Positions 1-9,499 of a DNA stretch of 64,000 nt are shown piece by piece. The translations under genes and the position numbers were made by a program. Positions within the stretch are counted from its first letter, which is position 1. Every line of letters starts with the position of its first letter. The notes beneath the pieces were generated by a model. The model saw nothing but the letters and a program-made list of their open reading frames with translations, was not told the origin of the DNA and ran no database searches. Source of the DNA: CAIWHR01 sp963823215 (GTDB taxonomy: Bacteria > Pseudomonadota > Gammaproteobacteria > Burkholderiales > Casimicrobiaceae); contig CAWGKT010000017.1 of assembly GCA_963823215.1 (NCBI GenBank), positions 248,001 through 312,000 of the forward strand, written 5' to 3'.

Positions 1-2488
1 ACGCCAACGACCAGCTGAAGTCGGCGGCGGAATTCAAGTCGATGATCGTCGCCTATCGCAACGGTGCGCCGGTGCGGCTCGCCGACGTGGCCGACGTCGT
101 CGACGGCGCCGAGAATTCGCGTCTCGCGGCCTGGGCCGACCAGTCGGCGGCGGTCATCGTCAACATCCAGCGTCAGCCGGGCGCCAACGTCATCGAAGTG
201 GTCGATCGCATCAAGCGCGCTGCTGCCGCAGCTCAACGCGTCGCTGCCCGCCGCGGTCGACGTCGTGCTGCTGACCGACCGCACCGAGACGATCCGCGCC
301 TCGGTGCGCGACGTGCAGTTCGAGCTGCTGCTCGCCGTCGCGCTCGTGGTGATGATCATCTTCCTGTTCCTGCGCAACGTCGCGGCGACGATCATTCCGA
401 GCGTGGCGGTGCCGCTGTCGCTCGTCGGCACGTTCGCCGTGATGTACCTCGCCGGATTCTCCATCAACAATCTCGACGCTGATGGCCCTCACCATCGCCA
501 CCGGTTTCGTGGTCGACGACGCCATCGTGATGATCGAGAACATCACGCGCCACATCGAGGCGGGCGACCCGCCGCTCGCCGCGGCGCTGAAGGGCGCGGA
601 GCAGATCGGCTTCACCATCATCTCCCTGACCTTGTCCCTCATCGCCGTGCTGATCCCACTGCTCTTCATGGGCGATGTGGTCGGGCGCCTGTTCCGCGAG
701 TTCGCGATCACGCTCGCCGTCGCCATCCTCATCTCGGCGGTGGTCTCGCTGACGCTGACGCCGATGATGTGCGCGCGGCTCCTGCGCCACGTGCCCGTGC
801 GCGAGCAGGGACGCCTGTTCCGGAAGAGCGGTGAGTGGTTCGACCGGGTGATCGCCCGGTATGCGCGCATGCTGGCGTGGGTGCTCGATCGCCAGGGCGC
901 GACGCTGCTCGTGGCGATCGCGACGCTGGCGCTGACGATCGTGCTCTACGTCCTGATCCCCAAGGGCTTCTTCCCGGTCCAGGACACCGGCGCGATCCAG
1001 GGCATTTCGCAGGCCCCGCCGACGATTTCGTTCGCCGCGATGGCCGAGCGCCAGCAGGCGTTGGCGAAGGTGATCCTGGAGGACCCGGCGGTGAAGAGTC
1101 TGTCGTCGTTCATCGGCGTCGACGGCAGCAACCCCACGCTCAACAGCGGCCGCTTCCTGATCAACCTCAAGCCGCTGTCGCAGCGCGACGCGAACGCCGC
1201 CGACGTCATCCGGCGGCTGCAGGACAAGCTTGCCGCCGTCGAGGGCATCGTGCTCTACCTGCAGCCGGTGCAGGATCTCACCATCGAGGACAAGGTCAGC
1301 CGCACCCAGTACCAGTTCTCGGTGGAGGACGCGGATGCCGCCGTGCTTCGGGAGTGGGTGCCGAAGCTCGTCGCGCGGCTCTCCCGGGATCCGCGGCTCG
1401 CGGACGTCGCGACCGATCAGCAGGAAGGCGGCCTGCAGGCGCACGTGGAAATCGATCGCGCCGCGGCCAGCCGCTACGGCATCACGCCGGCCATGATCGA
1501 CAACGCGCTCTACGACGCCTTCGGCCAGCGCGTCGTCTCCACCATCTTCACGCAGACCAACCAGTACCGCGTGGTCCTCGAGGTCCAGCCCGAGTTCCGC
1601 CGGGGCGTTGCCGCGCTCGACAGCGTCTACGTCGCCGCGCCGAACACCGCGACGGCAGCACGGCTGCCGGGTCAGGCGACGGGCACCGCCGCGGGACCGG
1701 GCGCGACGCAGCAGATCCCGCTGTCGGCGCTGGCGCGGGTGAGCGAGCGCGCGGCGCCGCTGGTCGTCAGCCGCATCGGTCAGTTTCCGGCGGCCACGAT
1801 TTCCTTCAACCTGGCGCCCGGCGCATCGCTTGGCGACGCGGTGAACGCCGTCGAGGCGGCGCAGCGGGACCTCGGCCTGCCGGCGAGCACGCAGGTGAAG
1901 CTCCAGGGCGCCGTGCTCGCTTTCAGCGCCTCGCTCACGAACCAGCTCTGGCTTATCCTGGCTGCCATCGTCACGGTCTACATCGTCCTGGGCGTGCTCT
2001 ACGAGAGCTACATCCACCCCATTACCATCCTGTCGACGCTGCCCTCCGCCGGAGTCGGCGCGCTCCTCGCGCTGCAGTTTTCCGGCAATGATCTCGGCGT
2101 GATTTCGATCATCGGCATCATCCTGCTCATCGGGATCGTGAAGAAGAATGCCATCCTGATGATCGACTTCGCGATCGATGCCGAGCGGGAGCAGCGGATG
2201 GCGCCGCGGGACGCCATCTTCCAGGCCTGCCTGCTGCGCTTCCGCCCGATCATGATGACCACGATGGCCGCGCTGCTGGGCGCGCTGCCGCTGATGATCG
2301 GCTGGGGCGTGGGCTCCGAGCTGCGCCATCCGCTCGGCATCACGATGGTCGGCGGCCTGATCGTCAGCCAGGCCCTCACGCTGTTCACCACGCCGGTCAT
2401 CTATCTCGCGTTCGGCCGGCTCGAGGGGCGGCTCAGCGCACGGCGCGAACGTCTGCGCACCTCGGCGCCGGGCGGCGGCACGCGATGA
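1..2488 (+). pseudogene. mdtB: RND efflux pump inner-membrane subunit (MdtB-like), 5' truncated, two frameshifts
   Basis: Proton-driven drug exporter of the AcrB/MdtB family, acting in the inner membrane with a periplasmic adaptor and an outer-membrane channel. Reading starts in the third frame (NDQLK...VAYRNGAPV, typical of the porter domain), moves to the first frame near 215-222 at the expected KRLLPQLN, and moves to the second frame near 470-482, where NNL should run into MALTIATGFVVDDAIVMIEN. Each change looks like one inserted base. From 482 the frame is open for 668 codons, with the TM4 motif, the periplasmic loop and the final TM bundle (VKKNAILMIDF) intact. The 5' end and presumably the adaptor gene lie outside the window. 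The second pump gene follows after 10 bp. The breaks may be sequencing errors rather than true decay. Confidence 0.85.
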
Positions 2489-2498
2489 GGCCGGCGGC

Positions 2499-2558
2499 AT
2501 GAGCCCGCAGGGCCGCCCCAAGGGCGAATACCGAAGCGCGCAGCGCGAAGGTACTCCA
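2499..2558 (+). repeat. 60-bp dispersed repeat, copy 1 (encodes GRPKGEYRSAQREGTP)
   Basis: These 60 bases match 56 of 60 positions with the reverse complement of 13672-13731. Both copies start with ATGAG and sit directly at or just after the stop codon of an upstream operon gene. Here the element is read in frame as the first 20 residues of the MdtC-like protein. A second, diverged unit follows directly. I recall similar GRPKGEYRSAQ N-termini in other betaproteobacterial proteins; that is memory, not a search. Confidence 0.8.
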
Positions 2559-5500
2559 GTGGGCGCGACGGGCCGTCCCGAGCGCGAATTGCCCCCTCTC
2601 GGAGGGAGGGCGCGCAGCGCCAAGGGTGCACCCATCGGCATATCAGCGCCCTTCATCGACCGTCCGGTCGCGACGACGCTGCTCACGATCGGCATCACGC
2701 TGGCCGGCGCGGTCGCCTTCCGCCTGCTTCCGGTGTCGCCGCTGCCCCGGGTCGACCTGCCGACCATCTCCGTGTCGGCGTCGCTGCCCGGAGCGAGCCC
2801 CGAGACGATGGCGGCGACCGTCGCGATGCCGCTCGAGCGCTCGCTCGGCCGCATCGCCGGCATCACCGAGATGACCTCGGCCAGCGCGCTCGGCTCGACG
2901 CGCGTCGTCCTGCAGTTCGAGCTCGACCGCGACATCAACGGCGCCGCGCGCGACGTGCAGGCGGCGCTGAACGCGGCCCGCAGCGCACTGCCCTCCGGCC
3001 TCAACGGCAATCCGACGTACCGCAAGGTCAACCCGGCTGTCGCGCCGGTGATGATCCTGGCACTGACGTCGGACACCATGACGCAGGGGCAGATGTACGA
3101 CGCGGCCTCGACCATCATCGCGCAGAAGCTGTCGCAGGTTGCGGGCGTGGGCCAGGTCCAGATCGGCGGCAGCTCGCTGCCCGCGGTGCGCGTCGAAGTC
3201 AATCCGCAGGCCCTCCACAAGTACGGCATCGGCTTCGAGGACGTGCGCGCCGCGCTCGCGGGGGCCAACGCCAACCGTCCCAAGGGCGCACTGGAAGACG
3301 GCGCGCGCTACTGGCAGATCGACGCCAACGATCAGGCGACGAGCGCGGCCGACTACCTACCGCTGATCGTGGCCTATCGCAACGGAGCACCGGTGGAGCT
3401 CACCGCGGTGGCCGAAGTCGTCGACTCCGTGCAGGATCTGCGCAACGCGGGATCGTCCAACGGCAGGCCGTCGGTGCTCGTGATCATCAGCCGCCAGCCC
3501 AACGCCAACATCATCGAGACCGTCGACCGCATCACGGAGCTGCTGCCCGCGCTGCACGCGTCGATCCCGGGCGCGATCGACCTCCGGGTGATGATGGAGC
3601 GCACCACCACCATCCGGGCGTCCCTGCGGGACGCCGGGCAGACGCTGGCGCTGTCCGTGGCGCTGGTCGTCCTCGTAGTATTCCTGTTCCTGCGCAATGG
3701 CCGCGCGGCGCTCATCCCGAGTGTCGCCGTGCCGGTGTCGCTCACGGCGACCTTCGGCGTCATGTATCTCGCCGGCTACAGCCTGGACAACCTGTCGCTG
3801 ATGGCGCTCACGATCGCCACCGGCTTCGTGGTCGACGACGCGATCGTGGTCCTGGAAAACGTGTCGCGCCATGTCGAGGGCGGCATGTCACCGCGGGAGG
3901 CGGCGCGGGTCGGGGCCCGGGAAGTGGGCTTCACGGTGCTGGCGATGACGCTGTCCCTCATCGCCGTCTTCATTCCGATGCTGCTCATGGGCGGGTTCGT
4001 GGGCCGCTTCTTCCGCGAGTTCGCGGTGACGCTGTCCGCGGCGATCCTGGTTTCGCTGGTGGTCTCGCTCACCACCACGCCGATGATGTGCGCGCGGCTG
4101 CTCGTGCCGGCCGCACAGCGCCGCGAGAGCCGGCTCCACCAATGGAGCGAGCGCGGGTTCGTCGCGGTGCTGCGCGGCTACGAGCGCACGCTGGCCTGGG
4201 CGCTGGACCACGGTCCGCTCACGGCGCTGCTCCTGCTGGCGACGGTGGCCCTCAACGTGATGCTCTACGTGATCGTGCCCAAGGGCTTCTTCCCGCAACA
4301 GGACACGGGCCAGCTCACGGGCCGCATCCAGGCCGATCAGAGCATCTCGTTCCAGGCGATGCGGCAGAAACTCGCCGCGTTCATCGACATCGTGCGCGCC
4401 GACCCGGGCGTCGAGAGCGTCGTCGGCTTCACCGGCGGCAGCCAACGCAACACCGGGTCGATGTTCGTCACGCTGAAACCGCTGGCCGAGCGCGGGGAGA
4501 GCGCCGACCGGATCGTGACGCGGCTGCGCACCCGGCTCGCCCAGGAGCCCGGCGCCGACCTCGTCCTCAACCCGGTCCAGGACATACGCGTCGGCGGCCG
4601 GCAGAGCCGCGCCACGTACCAGTACACGATCCAGGCTGACGACCTCGAGGAGCTGTGGGTCTGGGAGCCGCGCATCCGCGAGTCGCTCGCGCGCCTGGCC
4701 GAGCTTGCCGACGTCAACACCGATCAGCAGAACAAGGGGATTTCCACCTCGATCGTCATCGATCGCGACGCCGCGGCGCGCCTCGGCGTGACACCGAAGC
4801 TGATCGACGCCACCTTGAACGACGCGTTCGCGCAACGGCAGGTCTCGACCATCCACGCGCCCCTCAACCAGTACCACGTCGTGATGGAGGCCGCGCCCGA
4901 GTTCCTGCAGTCATCGGCAGCCCTTGACCACCTGCACGTCAGTGCCCCCGGCGGCGCGCAGGTGCCGCTTTCGCAATTCGCGCGCCACGCGCCGGCCGAG
5001 ACGTCGCTCGCCGTCAATCACCACTCGCAGTTCGTGGCCTCGACGATCTCCTTCAACCTGCCGGAAGGCGTGTCGCTGTCGCAGGCCACCCGCGCGATCG
5101 AGGATGCCCTCGCGCGCCTCGGGGTGCCCAACACCGTGCGTGGCAGCTTCCAGGGCTCCGCGCGCGCGTTCCGGGCGGTGCTCGAGACCCAGCCGCTCCT
5201 CATTCTCGCCGCACTGCTCACGCTGTACATCGTCCTGGGCGTGCTCTATGAGAGCTTCATCCATCCACTCACCATCCTGTCGACACTGCCGTCGGCAGGC
5301 GTCGGCGCCCTTGTCGCGCTGATGCTGTTCAGGACGGAGTTCTCCGTCATCGCGCTGATCGGTGTCATCATGCTGATCGGCATCGTCCAGAAGAATGCGA
5401 TCATGATGATCGACTTTGCGCTCGAAACCGAACGCCGCACCGGGGCGAGCTCGCGCGACGCCATCTTCGCGGCCTGCCTGCTGCGTTTGCGTCCGATCCT

Positions 5501-5750
5501 GATGACGACGCTGGCGGCACTGCTCGCGTCGATTCCGCTTGCCCTCGGCAGAGGCGACGGGGCGGAGCTCCGCCAGCCGCTCGGCATCGCGATCGGCGGC
5601 GGCTTGATCCTGAGCCAGGTCCTGACCCTCTACACCACGCCGATCGTGTACCTATACCTCGATCGCTTCAGCCTCTGGGTCCGCGGCCTGCGGCGCGGCG
5701 GTGATCGCGGCTCCGTCATCGTGCCCCGTACGGCGGAACAAGGACGATGA
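2499..5750 (+). CDS. mdtC: RND efflux pump inner-membrane subunit (MdtC-like) with repeat-derived N-terminal extension
   Basis: Intact 1083-residue RND transporter, partner of the preceding MdtB-like gene; such pairs work as heterotrimers with a periplasmic adaptor. The family normally begins around APFIDRPVATTLL, here at about residue 50, so the first ~48 residues are extra. They are encoded by two short tandem repeat-like units (see the repeat entries). A start nearer ISAPFIDRP would give the normal length, but no ATG or GTG is obvious there. TM4 carries ATGFVVDDAIVVLEN with the paired aspartates of the proton relay, and the C-terminal TM bundle has the QKNAIMMIDF motif. The stop overlaps the next gene's ATG (ATGA), so the pump and its outer-membrane factor are translationally coupled. 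Confidence 0.93.
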   Translation: MSPQGRPKGEYRSAQREGTPVGATGRPERELPPLGGRARSAKGAPIGISAPFIDRPVATTLLTIGITLAGAVAFRLLPVSPLPRVDLPTISVSASLPGASPETMAATVAMPLERSLGRIAGITEMTSASALGSTRVVLQFELDRDINGAARDVQAALNAARSALPSGLNGNPTYRKVNPAVAPVMILALTSDTMTQGQMYDAASTIIAQKLSQVAGVGQVQIGGSSLPAVRVEVNPQALHKYGIGFEDVRAALAGANANRPKGALEDGARYWQIDANDQATSAADYLPLIVAYRNGAPVELTAVAEVVDSVQDLRNAGSSNGRPSVLVIISRQPNANIIETVDRITELLPALHASIPGAIDLRVMMERTTTIRASLRDAGQTLALSVALVVLVVFLFLRNGRAALIPSVAVPVSLTATFGVMYLAGYSLDNLSLMALTIATGFVVDDAIVVLENVSRHVEGGMSPREAARVGAREVGFTVLAMTLSLIAVFIPMLLMGGFVGRFFREFAVTLSAAILVSLVVSLTTTPMMCARLLVPAAQRRESRLHQWSERGFVAVLRGYERTLAWALDHGPLTALLLLATVALNVMLYVIVPKGFFPQQDTGQLTGRIQADQSISFQAMRQKLAAFIDIVRADPGVESVVGFTGGSQRNTGSMFVTLKPLAERGESADRIVTRLRTRLAQEPGADLVLNPVQDIRVGGRQSRATYQYTIQADDLEELWVWEPRIRESLARLAELADVNTDQQNKGISTSIVIDRDAAARLGVTPKLIDATLNDAFAQRQVSTIHAPLNQYHVVMEAAPEFLQSSAALDHLHVSAPGGAQVPLSQFARHAPAETSLAVNHHSQFVASTISFNLPEGVSLSQATRAIEDALARLGVPNTVRGSFQGSARAFRAVLETQPLLILAALLTLYIVLGVLYESFIHPLTILSTLPSAGVGALVALMLFRTEFSVIALIGVIMLIGIVQKNAIMMIDFALETERRTGASSRDAIFAACLLRLRPILMTTLAALLASIPLALGRGDGAELRQPLGIAIGGGLILSQVLTLYTTPIVYLYLDRFSLWVRGLRRGGDRGSVIVPRTAEQGR
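2559..2636 (+). repeat. Second, diverged repeat unit in the MdtC N-terminal extension
   Basis: This stretch begins with GACGGGCCGTCCCGAGCGCG and later has GCGCGCAGCGCCAAGGGTG, echoing the GGGCCGYCCCAAGGGCG...GCGCGCAGCGCGAAGGTAC pattern of the preceding unit, with a GC-rich insert between. It encodes GRPERELPPLGGRARSAKGAP in frame. Boundaries are approximate. Confidence 0.5.
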
Positions 5751-7123
5751 CCGACCCCGCCTGCAAACGCACCATTCGCACTCTCGCCGTCGCGTCCGCG
5801 CTCGCGGCCAGCGTCTCGTGCACGGTCGGGCCCGACTACGTGCGTCCGCCCGTCGATGTGCCGGCTGCGTACAAGGAAGCCGGCGCGACGAAGGCGTCCG
5901 CGCCGCGGAGCACGATGGCAGCCGGACGCTGGTGGGAGCTCTTCGGCGACACCGACCTCAATGCCCTGGCCGCGGCGGTCGACGTGAACAACCAGACGAT
6001 CCGCGCCGCCGAAGCGCGCGTGCGACAGGCACTGGCACTGACCGAGGCGGCACGATCGAGATACTATCCATCGCTGAGCGCGGGCGGGACCAATCAGAAC
6101 GTCGGTATCGTGGCGGCGTGGGAGCTCGATCTCTGGGGCCGCATCCGGCGCAACGTCGAAGCGAACACCGCCGCAGCCGAATCCACGGCCGGCGAGCTGG
6201 CAGCGGCAAGACTGTCGCTGCAGGCGCAGCTCGCACAGAACTATTTCCTGCTGCGCGTGCAGGACGCGGAGATTCGCCTGCTGCAGGACAGCGTCGCGCG
6301 CTACGAGCGCTCACTGCAGCTCACGCGCAATCAGTACGCGGTCGGCGTGGCCTCCCGCGGAGACGTCGTCCAGGCCGAGACGCAGCTCAACTCGACGCGG
6401 GCCCAGGCGCTCGAGGCCACGGTGACAAGGGCGCAACTGGAGCACGCGATCGCGGTGCTGACCGGCAAGGCCCCGGCCGAATTCTCCATTGCGCCGTTGC
6501 CGCTGGATGTGAAAATTCCCGCGGTGCCTCCGGCGCTTCCCTCCGAGTTGCTGGAACGGCGCCCGGACATCGCCGCTGCGGAGCGCAGGATGGCTGCGGC
6601 CAACGCGCAGATCGGTGTCACCGAAGCCCTCTACTATCCGTCGGTCGGCCTGGTCGCCGGCGGCGGCTTCGGCAACCGCGACTTCGCGGGCGGCGCGGTC
6701 ACCGGCTGGACGCTGTTCGACGGCGGTCTGCGGCAGGCGCAGAGCGCGCAGGCGACCGCGGGCTACGACGAAACCGTCGCGAACTACCGGCAGACGATCC
6801 TGGCAGCTTTCCGGGAAGTCGAGGACAACCTCGCTGCGCTGCGCATCCTCGATGAAGAAGCCGCCGTCCAGGCAGAGGCGGTGCGCGCTGCGCGCGAGTC
6901 GGTCAAGATCACGAACAACCAGTACCGCGCGGGCATCACGACCTACCTCGCCGTGGTCGTCGTGCAGGCCGGGGCGCTCATCAACGAGCGCGCGGAGCTG
7001 GCCATCCTCGGGCGCCAGTACGTCGCGAGCGTCACGCTGATCAAGGCGCTGGGCGGTGGCTGGGAAGCGCCGGCGCCGGTGGCGACGAAAAATCAGTTCG
7101 ACGAAATCATGCCGGAAAAGTAG
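5747..7123 (+). CDS. NodT/OprM-family outer-membrane efflux lipoprotein
   Basis: Outer-membrane factor that completes the tripartite pump by giving the RND pair an exit duct. The 458-residue protein begins with a short basic segment and a hydrophobic signal ending in a lipobox (AASVSC), so Cys26 is probably lipidated. TVGPDYVRPPV follows, the usual start of mature NodT-family proteins. Two long helical OEP repeats follow, with LWGRIRRNVEANTAAAE in the first and the homologous WTLFDGGLRQAQSAQATAG in the second. Length is normal for the family. Its ATG overlaps the stop of the preceding pump gene (ATGA). Confidence 0.92.
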   Translation: MTDPACKRTIRTLAVASALAASVSCTVGPDYVRPPVDVPAAYKEAGATKASAPRSTMAAGRWWELFGDTDLNALAAAVDVNNQTIRAAEARVRQALALTEAARSRYYPSLSAGGTNQNVGIVAAWELDLWGRIRRNVEANTAAAESTAGELAAARLSLQAQLAQNYFLLRVQDAEIRLLQDSVARYERSLQLTRNQYAVGVASRGDVVQAETQLNSTRAQALEATVTRAQLEHAIAVLTGKAPAEFSIAPLPLDVKIPAVPPALPSELLERRPDIAAAERRMAAANAQIGVTEALYYPSVGLVAGGGFGNRDFAGGAVTGWTLFDGGLRQAQSAQATAGYDETVANYRQTILAAFREVEDNLAALRILDEEAAVQAEAVRAARESVKITNNQYRAGITTYLAVVVVQAGALINERAELAILGRQYVASVTLIKALGGGWEAPAPVATKNQFDEIMPEK

Positions 7124-7128
7124 GGTCA

Positions 7129-7185
7129 GACTCGACTGCGCTTGCCGCGCTTGAGCACGAGCGGTCAGCCCGCAGCAGTCGAGTC
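7129..7185. repeat. Inverted repeat between convergent genes
   Basis: GACTCGACTGC (7129-7139) and its exact reverse complement GCAGTCGAGTC (7175-7185) are separated by 35 bases. It lies between the end of the NodT-family gene and the end of the convergent phosphoesterase gene, so it may serve as a bidirectional transcript end. There is no T-tract, so an intrinsic terminator is not proven. Confidence 0.45.
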
Positions 7186-7228
7186 CATCCCTGCGTTTCT
7201 GCTTTGCGTTGCCGGATTGCCCGGCCGG

Positions 7229-8215
7229 TCACGCCGGAGCCGCCGCCAACGCCCGTCGCAGCCGCCGGCCGTCTTCGGGAACGAAATGCCCGCTCTCGAG
7301 CGAGAACGCTCGCACCGAGACTCGCAATCGCCAGCCGGCGTCGACGCGCGCGATGCGATAGACGTGATAGGTCGCGTACCGGTCGACTTTCCCGCCGACC
7401 GAGGAGGCGGAGGGCACGCCGATCGCAAGGGTGCGGCCGCGCGCCGCATCGAGATAGCCGGCGGCAGAAAAATGCGCATGCCCGTGCAGAACCAGCTCCG
7501 CTCCGCGCCGGGCGAGCACGTCGCGCAGCGCCGCGCCATCGAGCAGCGACTTGCGCCAGCGCACCGTGTGCGGCGCCGGAGGGTGGTGCAGGAGCACGAT
7601 CCGGAACAGCCCCGCCGCCGCGGTCTGCTCCAGCATCCGCTCCAGCCGCTGCAGCTGCAGCTCGCCCAGCGCTCCGGTGGCGAGGAAGGGGCCCGACGGC
7701 CGCGCCGTCGACAAGCCGATCAGGGCGACGTTGCGCCGAACGCGCAGGATCGGGAACGCGGCGTCGGCATTTGCGGGTGGGGCGGCGGCATCTCCACGCA
7801 TGTACGGCGACCACTGCGCAAAGGTGTCGGGCCACGGCTCGCGGACGTAGGCGTCGTGATTGCCAGGCACGACCGTGATGCCTTCGGGCTCGCCCAGTCG
7901 GGCGAGCCACGCCGCCGCCTCGCGGAACTCCTGCGGCAACCCCAGATGCGTCAGGTCGCCCGTCACCGCGATGTGGTCGAGCCGTTCACCGTGCAGGCTA
8001 GCCCGGAGTGCGTCGAGCACGTCCGTCCGATGCTCGTGACGGCGACGATGCCACCATGAAAGGTAGCCGAGAATCCGCTTGTCGAGCAACGCCCGCGGGC
8101 TCACGCCGGCGAGCGAGGACAGGTGCAGGTCCGACACGTGCGCCAGCGCGAAATCGGTGTCCGGGATCGCGCCGGGGCAAGGGTCGGGGTCGATCGTGAG
8201 GTCCACTCGGGTCAT
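7229..8215 (-). CDS. Calcineurin-type metallophosphoesterase
   Basis: Predicted two-metal phosphatase or phosphodiesterase of 328 residues. The family signature is complete and in order: DLHL near residue 30, GDLTHLG near 85, GNHD near 120, and HGHAH near 240 for the C-terminal metal ligands. No signal peptide is seen, so it should be cytoplasmic. It starts 11 bp from the divergent phosphatidyltransferase gene and probably shares its promoter region. Relatives include the UDP-diacylglucosamine hydrolase LpxH and several nucleotide or lipid phosphatases. The neighbourhood suggests a lipid or nucleotide-lipid substrate, but the sequence does not settle it. Confidence 0.88.
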   Translation of the reverse strand: MTRVDLTIDPDPCPGAIPDTDFALAHVSDLHLSSLAGVSPRALLDKRILGYLSWWHRRRHEHRTDVLDALRASLHGERLDHIAVTGDLTHLGLPQEFREAAAWLARLGEPEGITVVPGNHDAYVREPWPDTFAQWSPYMRGDAAAPPANADAAFPILRVRRNVALIGLSTARPSGPFLATGALGELQLQRLERMLEQTAAAGLFRIVLLHHPPAPHTVRWRKSLLDGAALRDVLARRGAELVLHGHAHFSAAGYLDAARGRTLAIGVPSASSVGGKVDRYATYHVYRIARVDAGWRLRVSVRAFSLESGHFVPEDGRRLRRALAAAPA

Positions 8216-8226
8216 CGGGTTAGTAT

Positions 8227-9486
8227 ATGATGCGCTGCCGCGCCGCGGCCAACCGGATTTCCTTCGTCGACGACATGCACGCAGTGGTAGTGGGGGACAG
8301 CCCGGTCCGCCTCTGGGGACTCACCCCGGCCGAGCGCATCGAACGCCAATTGCGCGCCGAAGGCATAACGCTCCAGCGCGAGGGCGGCGGCACCCTACCA
8401 GCAAACGACACCCTGCTCGTGCTCCGTGGCGATTGCCTGTACGACGGCCGCGTGCTCCGCGGCCTCGCGACGGCGCGAAAGGTGCTGCTCGAAGGCGTCG
8501 TCGACGGGCGGCGCATGCCGCTCGCCGCTCACGTCGTGGCGGAACAGGCTGCGGCGGCCGCAGACTGGCTGCGCGGCAGCGTGCCGCCGGGCTCGCTGGC
8601 GGACAGCGCCGTGGTGAGCATCGAGCAGGTGGCCAAGGGTTACGAGATGGGACTGAAGAAGCTCGATCGCCCGTTCGTGCTTCCGGTCACCGATGAGCGC
8701 CGGGCCGAGCTCGAGCAGCTCACGTTTTCGGGCGCCTACAAGGGTGTCACCGATCTCGTGACCAAGTGGCTGTGGCCCGTTCCGGCGCAATGGGTCACCC
8801 GCGCGTGCGTGCGAATGCGAATGACACCGAACCAGGTGACGGCGGCGAGCCTCGTGCTGGTGTTCGTGGCCGGCGCGCTGTTCGCGCGCGGCGAATTCGC
8901 GTGGGGCCTGCTTGCCGGCTGGATCATGACGTTTCTCGACACCGTCGACGGCAAGCTCGCGCGCGTCACCGTCACGTCGACCAAGCTGGGGAACATCTTC
9001 GACCACGGCATCGATCTCGTCCATCCGCCGTTCTGGTACATCGCCTGGGGCTTCGGGCTCGCTCTCGCACCGCCCACCATCGCCGGCGTCGCCCTTTCGA
9101 CGGTCTACTGGATCATCCTCGCCGGCTACGTCGGCGGGCGCCTCTGCGAGGGCGCGTTCCAGCTGTGGATCGCGCGGTTCTCGATCTTCACGTGGCGACC
9201 GTTCGACTCCTGGTTCCGGCTGATCGCGGCGCGGCGCAATCCGAACATGATCATGCTCACGGCGAGCCTCCTCGCGGGCAGGCCGGATCTCGGCCTGCTG
9301 GCGGTCGCCGCATGGACGGCGCTGTCGACCGCGCTGCTGCTCGTGCGGCTGCTGCAGGCCACGCGCGCGCAGCACGGCCCTCACGCCGTGGCGTCGTGGC
9401 TGTCGCAAATCGGCCAGACCGTCGATGAGCGCTCGCTCGCGGTGCGCGTATTCGCCCACGCCGCACCCGCCGCGCGCAAGGCCTGA
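8227..9486 (+). CDS. Nucleotidyltransferase-like domain fused to CDP-alcohol phosphatidyltransferase
   Basis: 419-residue membrane enzyme. Residues ~190-400 form a CDP-alcohol phosphatidyltransferase: the catalytic motif DGKLARVTVTSTKLGNIFDH (from residue 241) continues GID, an exact fit to DGx2ARx8Gx3Dx3D, amid several hydrophobic helices. Residues ~15-165 resemble the core of sugar/alcohol-phosphate nucleotidyltransferases (DTLLVLRGDCLYDGRVLRGL), but no glycine-rich NTP loop (GxGxRL) is visible, so this half may be inactive or regulatory. The order recalls bifunctional inositol-1-P cytidylyltransferase/DIPP synthase, though the true substrates are unknown. The downstream DAG kinase and TAM41-like genes would supply CDP-diacylglycerol. 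Neighbours overlap or touch, indicating one transcript. Confidence 0.82.
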   Translation: MMRCRAAANRISFVDDMHAVVVGDSPVRLWGLTPAERIERQLRAEGITLQREGGGTLPANDTLLVLRGDCLYDGRVLRGLATARKVLLEGVVDGRRMPLAAHVVAEQAAAAADWLRGSVPPGSLADSAVVSIEQVAKGYEMGLKKLDRPFVLPVTDERRAELEQLTFSGAYKGVTDLVTKWLWPVPAQWVTRACVRMRMTPNQVTAASLVLVFVAGALFARGEFAWGLLAGWIMTFLDTVDGKLARVTVTSTKLGNIFDHGIDLVHPPFWYIAWGFGLALAPPTIAGVALSTVYWIILAGYVGGRLCEGAFQLWIARFSIFTWRPFDSWFRLIAARRNPNMIMLTASLLAGRPDLGLLAVAAWTALSTALLLVRLLQATRAQHGPHAVASWLSQIGQTVDERSLAVRVFAHAAPAARKA

Positions 9487-9499
9487 CGGGATCCGCGTC

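Noticed and set aside
464..3283. 939-codon minus-strand open frame
   Set aside because: Antisense shadow of the RND pump genes; composition is Arg/Asp/His-rich with no domain, typical of GC-rich third-position bias.
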